A stretch of DNA of 64,000 bases from DATJLY01 sp035604615 (GTDB taxonomy: Bacteria; Pseudomonadota; Alphaproteobacteria; ATCC43930; CGMCC-115725): the NCBI GenBank assembly GCA_035604615.1, contig DATNID010000049.1, forward strand, positions 50,350 to 114,349, given 5' to 3'. Below the pieces are notes generated by a model. The model was not told the origin of the DNA and made no database searches. It saw only the letters and a program-made list of their open reading frames with translations. Shown here one piece after another: positions 9,228-17,267 of the stretch. The position numbers and the translations under genes were made by a program. Position 1 is the stretch's first letter, and every line of letters starts with the position of its first letter.

Positions 9228-9575
9228 TCAGTTCAGCTTGGCGATCGCCTCGGCGCGGCTGCGGGCGAAGGGGCAGAACTGCCTGAGGCCGATCGAATCG
9301 AGCACTTCCTTGACGGGCCCTCGCGCGCCCGAGATGACGAAGGGCTGACGCGAGGCCTGCGCCTGCTTCATGGTCTTGAGGATGAGGCGCAGGCCCGCGC
9401 TGCTGAGATGGGCGAGCTTGGCGAGATCGAGCACGATGGGCGGCCCCGACGCCACCGCGTCGGCGAACTTGTCCTGCGCCAGCGCGATGGTCGCGACCTC
9501 GAGACGGCCCTTGAGCTCGAGCACGGTCGCGCCCGATTCGGCCAGCTCGTTGACGATCAGCGTTTCGTCCGCCAT
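9228..9575 (-). CDS. STAS-domain protein (anti-sigma factor antagonist type)
   Basis: A 115-residue stand-alone STAS domain. It carries the core LELKGRLEVATIALAQDKF, then IVLDLAKLAHLSSAGLRLIL, where the SSAG serine corresponds to the phosphorylatable residue of SpoIIAA-like proteins, and ends with GPVKEVLDSIGLRQFCPF. Such proteins switch partner kinases or anti-sigma factors by serine phosphorylation. No cognate kinase or sigma gene is seen nearby. It is convergent with the SulP-STAS gene (13 bp apart) and just downstream of the DoxX gene on the same strand, with 6 bp between them, so it is likely co-transcribed with DoxX. Confidence 0.9.
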   Translation of the reverse strand: MADETLIVNELAESGATVLELKGRLEVATIALAQDKFADAVASGPPIVLDLAKLAHLSSAGLRLILKTMKQAQASRQPFVISGARGPVKEVLDSIGLRQFCPFARSRAEAIAKLN

Positions 9576-9581
9576 CCGCGC

Positions 9582-10049
9582 TCAGAACTCCTTGCCGATG
9601 AGATGGTCGAGCGAATAGCGCCCGCCGCCGCGAAAGAATATGGCGAGGCACAGGAGCCACCACAGCAGCGCGTACTCGATGCCGCGGTTGGTCCAGAAAT
9701 AGCCGAACTCCCATTGGAAGACCAAGATGATGACCGTCATCTCGATCCAGATGAGCGCGGCCGCGATGCGGGTGAAGAGGCCGAGCGCGAGGCAGCCGGC
9801 GGCGACCAATTCGGTGAAAAAGAGGCAGTATGTGAAAAATACCGCCATCGGCACATGGTGCTGGGCGATCGTGTCGACGTAGCGCTGAAACGGTGCAAAA
9901 AACACCTTCTGCACCCCATGGGGAAACAGCACCGCGCCGGCGCTGAAGCGCATGAGGGCGTAGCTCATCGGCGAGAAGCGCCGATAGAGCCCCCCGAGGC
10001 CCGGAATGATGAGCCGCTGCGTATCGACCATGCCGTCGGTGTCCGCCAT
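9582..10049 (-). CDS. DoxX family membrane protein
   Basis: A 155-residue protein with four predicted membrane segments and the DoxX signature (LMRFSAGAVLFPHGVQKVFF, then FTELVAAGCLALGLFTRIAA). DoxX-type proteins associate with redox or quinone-linked processes in the inner membrane, with poorly defined roles. The ATG at 10049 is taken; an internal Met at 10031 is possible. It is followed after 6 bp by the STAS gene, suggesting a two-gene operon. Confidence 0.9.
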   Translation of the reverse strand: MADTDGMVDTQRLIIPGLGGLYRRFSPMSYALMRFSAGAVLFPHGVQKVFFAPFQRYVDTIAQHHVPMAVFFTYCLFFTELVAAGCLALGLFTRIAAALIWIEMTVIILVFQWEFGYFWTNRGIEYALLWWLLCLAIFFRGGGRYSLDHLIGKEF

Positions 10050-10117
10050 GACGCGCCCACTTCCCTCAGCGCCGCGCTTCCCTTTCGGCGGCTTCCTGCG
10101 TCATCATAGCATGCAGC

Positions 10118-11149
10118 ATGCGGCTCTTCCTTCGTCTCCTTCCCCTCCTCGTTGCCCTGGCGTCGTCCGCCGCCCAGGCGCAGACCGAGATCGGCATCGG
10201 CATCGCCCCGGTGGTGCCCAACGCGTCGGTCTTTCTCGCGATCGAGGAGGGCTATCTGCGCGAGGCCGGCTTCACCGCGCGCATCGAGAGGGCCAATTCG
10301 GCCGCGACCCTCATCCCGTTCGTCGCCAGCAACCGCGTCCAGGTGATCCAAGGCGGAATCTCGCTCGGCTATTTCAATGCCGTGGCCCAGGGCTTGCCGA
10401 TCATCGTCACGCTCGATTCCGGCTCGTCGCCGATCAACAGCGTCATCCTGGTGCGCAGTGACATCGCCGCCGAGTTGAAGACCCCGCGCGACCTCAAGAG
10501 CAAGAGGGTGGGGATCGTCGCGCCCGGCGCGATCCCGGAATACGTGGTCGGCAAGGTGCTCGAGTCGGCCGGCCTCACCCTCAAGGACATCGACATCAAA
10601 TACATCCCGTTCCAGGACATGGGCCCGGCCTTCGCCAACAACGCCCTCGACGCCGCGCTCGAAGTGCCGCCCTATATCGAGCCGATCGTGGCGCAGGGGT
10701 CCGCCCGGCGCTGGCTTGATCCCGACACCATCATCGAGCCCAGCCCGACCCTCACCGTTGTCTACATCATCAACACCGACTGGGCGGCACAGAACCAGGC
10801 GGCGGCGCACCGGCTCATGCTCGCCTTCGCGCGGGCGGGGCGCGAGTATTGCGACGCCTATCACCACGGCCCCAACCGCGCGCAGGTGGTGGACCTGCTG
10901 GCCAAGAACAAGGTGATGGAGGACCGCGAGCTCCTCGACCGCATGAGCTGGCAGGCGCGCGACCCCAACGGGCGGGTCCGGCCCGAGGTGCTGGCGGACA
11001 TCCAGGATTTCTACTTCCGCGAGGGCAAGCTGGCGAAGAAGGCGCCGCCGGAGCGCCTGCTCGATCCGAGCTACGCCGACGAGGCCGCCGCCGCGTTCGG
11101 ACCGTTCACGCCCAAGAATGCGTCGAGCACGCTCAGGGGCTGCCGCTGA
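10118..11149 (+). CDS. ABC transporter substrate-binding protein, NMT1/TauA-like
   Basis: A 343-residue periplasmic binding protein with a Sec signal peptide (MRLFLRLLPLLVALASSAAQA). The type II binding fold is shown by IGIGIAPVVPNASVFLAIEEGYLREAGF, which includes the family hallmark of a ligand-facing loop followed by a GY-x-L-x-E-A-G-F helix, then FVASNRVQVIQGGISLGYFNA, TPRDLKSKRVGIVAPGA and NNALDAALEVPPYIEP. It would deliver a small organic ligand to an ABC permease, but no ATPase or permease gene is adjacent, so it is an orphan. It is followed by a secreted beta-propeller gene 31 bp downstream. Confidence 0.9.
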   Translation: MRLFLRLLPLLVALASSAAQAQTEIGIGIAPVVPNASVFLAIEEGYLREAGFTARIERANSAATLIPFVASNRVQVIQGGISLGYFNAVAQGLPIIVTLDSGSSPINSVILVRSDIAAELKTPRDLKSKRVGIVAPGAIPEYVVGKVLESAGLTLKDIDIKYIPFQDMGPAFANNALDAALEVPPYIEPIVAQGSARRWLDPDTIIEPSPTLTVVYIINTDWAAQNQAAAHRLMLAFARAGREYCDAYHHGPNRAQVVDLLAKNKVMEDRELLDRMSWQARDPNGRVRPEVLADIQDFYFREGKLAKKAPPERLLDPSYADEAAAAFGPFTPKNASSTLRGCR

Positions 11150-11180
11150 CCGCAGCGGTATCGAGGGGAGGTGTAGGGGG

Positions 11181-12281
11181 ATGTCGATGAAGGCTTGGCT
11201 GGTCGCGTGTCTTGCGCTCGCTTGCGCGCCGGCGTTGGCGCAGCAATCCGTGCCGGAGATCGCGTATGATTCGGTGCCGAATTTCCTCAAGCTGCCGCGG
11301 GACCTTTATATCGGCGAGCCGTCGGGCGTGGCGGTCAATTCCAAGGGCCACATCTTCGTGTTCTCGCGCGGCGGCAGCAGCACGGGTCCGGCCTTCGGCG
11401 AGACGGCGGCGCAGCTCCTGGAATTCGACCGCGACGGCAAGTACCTGCGCGAGATCGGCAAGAATCTCTACGCTTGGTCCTTCGCGCATGCGGTGCGGGT
11501 CGACAAGGACGACAATGTCTGGGCCGTCGACAAGGGCTCGGACATGATCGTCAAGTTCGATCCGGAAGGCCGTGTCGCGATGGTGTGGGGGCGCAAGCAG
11601 GAAGCGTCCGACGAGGGCGTCGGGCCGCTGAAGCATCCCAACCCGCCACTGCCGGCCCAGGACGGGCGCTTCCGCCAGCCCACCGACGTGACCTGGGACC
11701 CGGCCGGCAACGCCTATATCTCCGACGGCTACATCAACTCGCGCATCGCCAAGCTCGACAAGGACGGCAACTGGGTGAAGCAGTGGGGCGACCGCGGCGA
11801 CGCGCCCGGCCAGTTCAGCACCGCGCACGGCATCGGCGCCGACGCGCACGGCAACATCTTTGTCGCCGACCGCGGCAACCGCCGCATCCAGGTGTTCGAC
11901 GGCGACGGCAAATTCCTGCGCCAGTTCACCATCGACGTACCGGTTCCGGCCGACGCGCGCATGGTGATCGGCAACAAGTATCCCGATCCCATGGCGGCCA
12001 ACGTGCCGTCGCTGTTGAAGCCAGGCGCGCCGTGGGTGATCTGCATCACGCCGCCGCCCAACCAGGTGCTCTACACCGCCGATGCGTTCCCCGGGCGCAT
12101 CTACAAGCTCACGCTCGACGGCAAGCTTTTGGGCATGCTCGGCAAGGCGGGCAAGGAGATGAAGGCGTTCGGCTGGATTCACGCCATGGCATGCCCGTCG
12201 GAGCACACGCTCATCGTCGGCGAGATCATCAATTGGCGGGTGCAGAAGCTGATCCTGCACCCGGACAAGACGGCGCAGTAG
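11181..12281 (+). CDS. secreted NHL-repeat six-bladed beta-propeller protein
   Basis: A 366-residue exported protein. A signal peptide (MSMKAWLVACLALACAPALA) is followed by NHL-type blades: GEPSGVAVNSKGHIFVFSRG, AHAVRVDKDDNVWAVDKGSD, QPTDVTWDPAGNAYISDGY, TAHGIGADAHGNIFVADRGN with RRIQVFDGDGKFL, and a last blade near the C-terminus. The family resembles peptidyl-alpha-hydroxyglycine amidating lyase and SMP-30-like propellers, but enzymatic residues cannot be verified by eye. The ATG at 11181 follows GGGAGG. Its neighbour is the binding protein gene just upstream, and a shared function is inference. Confidence 0.87.
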   Translation: MSMKAWLVACLALACAPALAQQSVPEIAYDSVPNFLKLPRDLYIGEPSGVAVNSKGHIFVFSRGGSSTGPAFGETAAQLLEFDRDGKYLREIGKNLYAWSFAHAVRVDKDDNVWAVDKGSDMIVKFDPEGRVAMVWGRKQEASDEGVGPLKHPNPPLPAQDGRFRQPTDVTWDPAGNAYISDGYINSRIAKLDKDGNWVKQWGDRGDAPGQFSTAHGIGADAHGNIFVADRGNRRIQVFDGDGKFLRQFTIDVPVPADARMVIGNKYPDPMAANVPSLLKPGAPWVICITPPPNQVLYTADAFPGRIYKLTLDGKLLGMLGKAGKEMKAFGWIHAMACPSEHTLIVGEIINWRVQKLILHPDKTAQ

Positions 12282-12295
12282 CCGCCTGCCTCGGC

Positions 12296-13297
12296 TCACT
12301 TCGCGGCGAGCGGGATCACCGAGCGTTGGTCGATCATGGCCGCGGCGTCGGCCTCGCCCTTGACCAGCCCCTGCGCCTTGTAGAAGGCGACCTGGCGCAT
12401 GATGTCCTTCACGTCGAGCCGCGCGTCGGCGTCGAGGTAGGGGATGCCGTATTTCACCTCCTCGACCGACTGCTTGGTGTATTTGGCGAGGATGGCGATC
12501 ATCGCCTCGGCCGCCGGCCCGTCCTTGCGCTTGCCGTCGGCGCCGGTGGTGGCGTCGTGGTAGTCGCGCGCACCCTTGCGATAGGCGCGCAGGAAGCGGT
12601 CGACCGTGTCGTGCCGCTCGGCCGCGGTCTTGGCGCCGGCAAAGACGATGCCGAACTGCCACGGCGCCTCGTCGCCGACCCAGGCGAGGCGCTTGATGTC
12701 GCCGCGGTCGATGAGCGCCTGCATGCCCGGCGTCATCGACACGGTGGTGAAATCGGCCTTGCCGCCGGTGAGTGCGGTGTTGATGTTCGGGATCGATTGC
12801 AGCGACAGGACCTCGATGGTCTTGAAGTCGAAGCCGTATTTCTCGGCCAGGATGGCGCCCACGACATAGACCGGCGGCGCGCCCTTCGTCGTCACGCCGA
12901 AGCTGTGGCCACCGAGATCCTTGAGACTTTTGAGGCCGGCATCCCAAGCGTGCCGCGAGGCGAGGAAGGCCTGGATCTGGAAGCCCGGCGCCTCGTGCGC
13001 CGCGGCCGCGACGAGCTTGAGCTCGCCCTGGCCGGCGAGGTTGTAGAAGGCGGCGGTGACCGCGGCGACGCCGAAATCTATGGCGCCTGCGACCGTCGCC
13101 ACCGCCACCGGCGCGGCGGCATCGAAATAGACCAGCTCCGCCGGCACGCCCTCGGCGGCGAAATAGCCGCGCTCCTGCGCCACGTAGACGGGCGCGAAGG
13201 CGTTGACGCCGACGACGCCGATCTTTATGGGCTCGGCAAGCGCTGCTCCCGTTCCCATGAGCGCCGCCAGCGCGGCCCAACACCACATGCGTCCCAT
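12296..13297 (-). CDS. ABC transporter substrate-binding protein, NMT1-like
   Basis: A 333-residue periplasmic binding protein. The start at 13297 gives a signal peptide MGRMWCWAALAALMGTGAAL(A). The mature part shows IKIGVVGVNAFAPVYVAQE, RGYFAAEGVPAELVYFDA, VATVAGAIDFGVAAVTAAF and SLKDLGGHSFGVTTKGAPPV. It is a clear paralogue of the binding protein at 14947: both share the GAID-x-G-x-A-x-V-x-AAFYNLA segment and a C-terminal DARLD/GRIDARDI-Q helix region. The two flank a UbiD decarboxylase gene, and this one is transcribed divergently. No ABC permease or ATPase is nearby. Confidence 0.9.
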   Translation of the reverse strand: MGRMWCWAALAALMGTGAALAEPIKIGVVGVNAFAPVYVAQERGYFAAEGVPAELVYFDAAAPVAVATVAGAIDFGVAAVTAAFYNLAGQGELKLVAAAAHEAPGFQIQAFLASRHAWDAGLKSLKDLGGHSFGVTTKGAPPVYVVGAILAEKYGFDFKTIEVLSLQSIPNINTALTGGKADFTTVSMTPGMQALIDRGDIKRLAWVGDEAPWQFGIVFAGAKTAAERHDTVDRFLRAYRKGARDYHDATTGADGKRKDGPAAEAMIAILAKYTKQSVEEVKYGIPYLDADARLDVKDIMRQVAFYKAQGLVKGEADAAAMIDQRSVIPLAAK

Positions 13298-13381
13298 CGT
13301 CGAACACTCCGCGAAACGGCGGCGACGATAGCATATTTGAATCTCCGCGGCGCGCCTGCGAAGATGGATCCGGGATTGGCT

Positions 13382-13448
13382 GTCATTGCGAGCGCAGCGA
13401 AGCAATCTCCCGAAGATTGCTTCGTCGCCTGCGGCTCCTCGCAATGAC
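13382..13448. repeat. REP-like palindrome, family A (GTCATTGCGAG...CTCGCAATGAC)
   Basis: A 67-bp imperfect hairpin. Outer arms GTCATTGCGAG (13382-13392) and CTCGCAATGAC (13438-13448) are perfect complements, as are inner arms GAAGCAATCT (13399-13408) and AGATTGCTTC (13414-13423). A second copy with the half-units inverted is at 22700-22779. It lies in the divergent gap between a binding protein gene and the UbiD gene. Confidence 0.9.
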
Positions 13449-13474
13449 GTGCTTTATTTTCGAGAGGGCATGCC

Positions 13475-14950
13475 ATGGCGGACGGCAGCAACATCGCGGC
13501 GAACATCGCCTATGACGATCTGCGCCAGTGGCTCGACCACGCCGAGCGGCTGGGCGAGGTGCGCAAGGTCAAGGGCGCGAGCTGGCAGGAGGATATCGGG
13601 CTCGCCGCGGAGGCGGTGCTGCGCGCCGAGAACGGGCCATGCGTCGTGTTCGACGACATTCCCGGCTGCCCAAAAGGGTTCCGGCTGCTGCTCAACGTCT
13701 TCGCCGGGACGCGCCGCAACATGACCTTGGGATTTCCCGACCATCTCAACAAGTGGGAGCTGAGCCAGGCCTATCGCGACGCTTATCTCAAGGACCCGCG
13801 CATCATCCCGCACGAGATCGTGTCCGACGGGCCGGTGCTCGAGAACGTGATGATGGGCGACGAGGTCGATGTCGAGAAGTTCCCCTCGCCCATCTGGCAC
13901 GAGAAGGACGGCGGCCGCTATATCGGCACCGGCACCTACAGCGTGACGCGCGATCCCGAGGAGAACTGGCTCAATGCCGGCGCCTATCGCGCCCAGGTCC
14001 ACGACAAGAAGAGCGTCGGCGTCATCATGGCCGCGGGCCATCACGGCTATATCCATCGCGAAAAATATTTCGCGCGCGGCGAGCCGATGCCGCTCGTCAT
14101 GGTCCTGGGCGGCGATCCGCTGGCGTTCTTCTATGGCGGCATGGAGGCGCCCTACGGCGTGTTCGAGCTCGACATCGTCGGCGGCCTGCGCGGCAAGGCG
14201 GTGAAGATGGTGCGGGGCCGGGTCACCGGCCTGCCATTCCCCGCCGACGCCGAGATCGTGCTCGAAGGCTATGTCACGCCCGGCAAGCGCCACATGGAGG
14301 GCCCGTTCGGCGAATGGACCGGCCACTATGCCGGCGGCGCGACCATGGCGCCGGTGCTCGACATCAAGGCGATCTATCACCGCAACGACCCGATCCTCCT
14401 GGGCGTGCCGCCGATGGGCGCGGGGCCGGATGAGATGGCGCGCTATCGCGGCGTGCTGCGCTCGGCCACGATCATGCAGAACATCGCCAATGCCGGCGTC
14501 CCTGACGTGCAGCAGGTGTGGTGCCACGAAGTGGGCGGCGCGCGCATGCTGCACGGCATCTCGATCAAGCAGCGCTATCCCGGCCACGCGGCGCAGGTGG
14601 GCCACGTCGCGGCGCAATGCGGCGCCTCGGCCTATGCGTCCAAATATATCGTCGTGGTGGACGAGGACATCGACGTGACCAACCTCGAGACCCTGCTGTG
14701 GGCGTGGCTCACCCGCACCGATCCCAAGGAATCGATCCAGTTCATCACCCATTCCTGGGACTCGCCGGCCGATCCGCGCCTGTCGCCGGAGAAGCGCAAG
14801 CGCGGCGACATGACCCATTCGGTGGCGATCGTCGACGCTTGCAAGCCATTCCACTGGCGCGACCAGTTCCCGCCCACCAACGCGCCGAGCGCCGCGGTGG
14901 CGAAGAAGGCGGCGGAGAAGTTCGGCTGGCTGCTCGACGGCGCGCGATGA
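13475..14950 (+). CDS. UbiD family (de)carboxylase, prFMN-dependent
   Basis: A 491-residue UbiD/AroY-type enzyme. Family landmarks are Arg172 (NAGAYRAQV), the HGYIHREKYFARGEPMP block and EGPFGEWTGHY with Glu275 and Glu280, matching the conserved Glu-Arg-Glu network that works with prenylated FMN. The family reversibly decarboxylates aromatic, heteroaromatic or alpha-beta unsaturated acids. The flavin prenyltransferase UbiX is not in this window. The stop overlaps the ATG of a binding protein by 4 nt (ATGA), so import and decarboxylation of the same acid is a reasonable inference. UbiD itself of ubiquinone synthesis is less likely given this context. Confidence 0.93.
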   Translation: MADGSNIAANIAYDDLRQWLDHAERLGEVRKVKGASWQEDIGLAAEAVLRAENGPCVVFDDIPGCPKGFRLLLNVFAGTRRNMTLGFPDHLNKWELSQAYRDAYLKDPRIIPHEIVSDGPVLENVMMGDEVDVEKFPSPIWHEKDGGRYIGTGTYSVTRDPEENWLNAGAYRAQVHDKKSVGVIMAAGHHGYIHREKYFARGEPMPLVMVLGGDPLAFFYGGMEAPYGVFELDIVGGLRGKAVKMVRGRVTGLPFPADAEIVLEGYVTPGKRHMEGPFGEWTGHYAGGATMAPVLDIKAIYHRNDPILLGVPPMGAGPDEMARYRGVLRSATIMQNIANAGVPDVQQVWCHEVGGARMLHGISIKQRYPGHAAQVGHVAAQCGASAYASKYIVVVDEDIDVTNLETLLWAWLTRTDPKESIQFITHSWDSPADPRLSPEKRKRGDMTHSVAIVDACKPFHWRDQFPPTNAPSAAVAKKAAEKFGWLLDGAR

Positions 14951-15936
14951 GGCGGGTGCTGCCCTGGATCGCGCTCGCCGCCGCGCTCGCCGCGGGCGCG
15001 CAGGCGGAAACGCTCAAGGTCGGCGTCTTTCGCGGCACCTCGGCCAGCGGCGCCATCTATGTCGCCAAGGAGAAAGGCTATTTCGCGCAAGCGGGGCTCG
15101 ATACCGAGGTCGTGGTGTTCGATGCCGGCGAGGCGGTGGCGGTGGCGACCGTTTCGGGCGCCATCGACATCGGCGCGGCCGGCGTGTCGGCGGCGTTCTA
15201 CAACCTGGCGAGCCAGGGCTCGATCCGCGTCGTCTCCGGCATCAACCGCGACGTGCCCGGATTCCAGGCGGTGGCGCTGGTGGCGTCGAACCACGCCTAT
15301 GACGGCGGCTTGCACGGCTTCGCCGATCTCGCGGGCCGCTCGGTCGCGCTCACCACGGTGGGCTCGACCTTTCACTATGCGGTAGGGCTGATCGAGGAGA
15401 AGCTCGGCCTCGACGTGAAGAGCGTGAAGATCATCGCGGCGCAGGGCCTGCCGAACGTCGCCTCGGCGGTGGCGGGCGGCCAGGCCGATTCGGCGATCGT
15501 GCCGACGCCGTTCGCGGCGCCGCTCATCGAGAAGGGCGCGGTGAAGCTGGTGGGATATGTCGCCGACATCGCGCCGTCGCAGGTCGGCATCGCCTGGGTG
15601 ACCAAGGCGACCGCGGACACCAAGGCGGACATGGTGCGGCGCTATCTCGCGGCCTACCGCAAGGGCGTACACGACTATCACGCGGCCTTCACCGGCCCCG
15701 GCGAGACCCGCAAGGACGGGCCCACCGCGCCCGAAGTGCTCGCCATCATCGCCAAGTACACCGGCCAGACCGCGGCGCAAATCGACGGCGGCATCTCCTA
15801 TATCGATCCCGAGGGACGGATCGACGCGCGCGACATCCAGCACCAGATCGACTGGTTCCGCGCCCAGGGCATGATCAAGGGCGAGATCGACGCCGCGACC
15901 TTGATCGACAAGCGCTACGCCACGACGCTTCCTTAG
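14947..15936 (+). CDS. ABC transporter substrate-binding protein, NMT1-like, coupled to UbiD
   Basis: A 329-residue periplasmic binding protein. The start ATG sits in the UbiD stop codon (ATGA). The signal peptide is MRRVLPWIALAAALAAGAQA, followed by LKVGVFRGTSASGAIYVAKE and KGYFAQAGLDTEVVVFDAGE. A paralogue lies at 12296-13297. Translational coupling of a periplasmic ligand-binding protein to a cytosolic decarboxylase is a strong hint that the ligand is an aromatic or unsaturated acid. The matching permease and ATPase must be encoded elsewhere. Confidence 0.92.
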   Translation: MRRVLPWIALAAALAAGAQAETLKVGVFRGTSASGAIYVAKEKGYFAQAGLDTEVVVFDAGEAVAVATVSGAIDIGAAGVSAAFYNLASQGSIRVVSGINRDVPGFQAVALVASNHAYDGGLHGFADLAGRSVALTTVGSTFHYAVGLIEEKLGLDVKSVKIIAAQGLPNVASAVAGGQADSAIVPTPFAAPLIEKGAVKLVGYVADIAPSQVGIAWVTKATADTKADMVRRYLAAYRKGVHDYHAAFTGPGETRKDGPTAPEVLAIIAKYTGQTAAQIDGGISYIDPEGRIDARDIQHQIDWFRAQGMIKGEIDAATLIDKRYATTLP

Positions 15937-15956
15937 AGTTAGACGTTTGCGCGGCA

Positions 15957-16066
15957 CCGCCGTGCGTCCTTCGACTGCGCCCTTCGGGCTCCGCTCAGGA
16001 TGAGGAAGGTGGTACAATGCCCCTCATCCTGAGCGGAGCGAAGCGTAGTCGAAGGACGCACGGCGG
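15957..16066. repeat. long palindromic repeat, family B (CCTCATCCTGAGCGGAGC)
   Basis: A 110-bp hairpin. Outer 20-bp arms at 15957-15976 and 16047-16066 are perfect complements, and inner 18-bp arms at 15988-16005 and 16022-16039 are perfect complements, separated by a short AT-containing loop. A diverged copy is at 49416-49508. It ends 30 bp before the antitoxin-like gene at 16097, where a toxin gene would be expected. Confidence 0.92.
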
Positions 16067-16096
16067 CTCACGCTCTCGGATAGGACCGCACGCTCC

Positions 16097-16432
16097 ATGG
16101 CCAAAATTCCATTGCAGAAGAGCAGCGGCAACGTGTTTGCCGATATCGGATTCGCGCCTGCCGAGGCGGCGGAACTCGCTGCCAAGAGCGGGCTGATCCT
16201 CGCCATCAAGGACACCATCGTACGGCGCAAATTGACGCAGCAGGAAGCGGCGCGGCATTGCGGCACGGATCAGCCGACGCTTTCCAAAGTGCTGCGGGGC
16301 CGAATGGAGAGCGTCACCATCGACCGGCTTGCAAGCTGGCTTACGTCGCTGGGACGGGATGTCGAGATCGTCGTCAAACCGCCGCCGCGCAAACCCCGCC
16401 AAGGGCGCCTACGCGTGATCGAAGCGGCTTGA
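16097..16432 (+). CDS. XRE-family HTH protein, HigA-like antitoxin
   Basis: A 111-residue DNA-binding protein. The helix-turn-helix spans about residues 46-85 (KLTQQEAARHCGTDQPTLSKVL followed by RGRMESVTIDRLASWLTSLG), and a basic tail (KPPPRKPRQGRLRV) ends the protein. The architecture matches HigA2-type antitoxins, which normally follow a HigB/RelE-type toxin gene. None is present here: upstream there is only the family B palindrome. It is therefore an orphan antitoxin or a free-standing regulator. It is convergent with the class II aldolase gene. Confidence 0.85.
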   Translation: MAKIPLQKSSGNVFADIGFAPAEAAELAAKSGLILAIKDTIVRRKLTQQEAARHCGTDQPTLSKVLRGRMESVTIDRLASWLTSLGRDVEIVVKPPPRKPRQGRLRVIEAA

Positions 16433-16444
16433 ACCAGCTGCGAG

Positions 16445-17236
16445 TCAGCGCCGCCGGCGCTTGGATTTGCCGAGCGCGGATTCCTTCCACATCTCCCAGG
16501 TGCGGTCCTGGCCGTGCTCGGAGCCGGGCTTGGTCAAGCGGGTCATCTTCTCGATCTCGGCCGCTTCCTCGGGCGCGAGATAGGTGATGGGGCCGCCCAG
16601 CATCCGCGCCTGCAGCAGGAACCGCGCGTTCATCTCGGTATTGATGGCGCGCGAGACCACGACGCGCAGATCCGGCGCAACCACGATGTTGCCGTGGCCG
16701 CGCATCAGCGCCACCGAATTCCCGCCGAGCTTGTCGGCGAGCGCCTTGCCGAGCATGCTGTTGGTCACCTGGAGATTGGTCCAGCCGCCCTTCTCGCGGA
16801 TCTCGAACACCGGCACCTCGGGATAGAAGAACGAGGCGCGGATCGGCAGCAGCGGCACCTGCGTCACGCTGAACGGGATGACGGTCGGCGAATGGCTGTG
16901 CACCACCGCCATCACGTCGGGCCGCGCGCGGTAGGCCTCGGAATGGATGAAGCGCTCGGAATAGACGCCAACGCCCGGCGCGTCGATCGCCTCGCCGTCG
17001 AGCCCGTATTCGAGGATGTCGGCGACCGTCACCCGCCCCGGCGCCAGCGCGCGCGACATGTGAAAGCGCGTCGGGTCGTTGGGATCGCGGAAGCTGACAT
17101 GGCCGAACCCGTCGAGCACGCCCTCGTTGAAGAGGATGCGGTTGGCCGCGACGAGATCGTCCTTGAGCGCCTTGAGCCCCGAATTGTCGCGCCTCGGCGC
17201 CTTGGCCTTGGAGCGGGTGGTCTTGCCGCGCGCCAT
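16445..17236 (-). CDS. class II aldolase/adducin family protein
   Basis: A 263-residue class II aldolase-type enzyme. A basic N-terminal leader (MARGKTTRSKAKAPRR) precedes the fold: LKDDLVAANRILFNEGV, GFGHVSFRDP, FHMSRALAPGRVT, then the zinc-binding VVHSHSP and the third ligand region MRGHGNIV. Members cleave or epimerise sugar phosphates or act as dehydratase/decarboxylase-like enzymes on small acids. The exact substrate is not shown. The ATG at 17236 has GGGGGAGG upstream. An adenylate-cyclase-like gene lies 31 bp upstream on the same strand. Confidence 0.9.
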   Translation of the reverse strand: MARGKTTRSKAKAPRRDNSGLKALKDDLVAANRILFNEGVLDGFGHVSFRDPNDPTRFHMSRALAPGRVTVADILEYGLDGEAIDAPGVGVYSERFIHSEAYRARPDVMAVVHSHSPTVIPFSVTQVPLLPIRASFFYPEVPVFEIREKGGWTNLQVTNSMLGKALADKLGGNSVALMRGHGNIVVAPDLRVVVSRAINTEMNARFLLQARMLGGPITYLAPEEAAEIEKMTRLTKPGSEHGQDRTWEMWKESALGKSKRRRR

Positions 17237-17267
17237 GTTCGTCCTCCCCCGGTTGCGCCGCGTTCTA

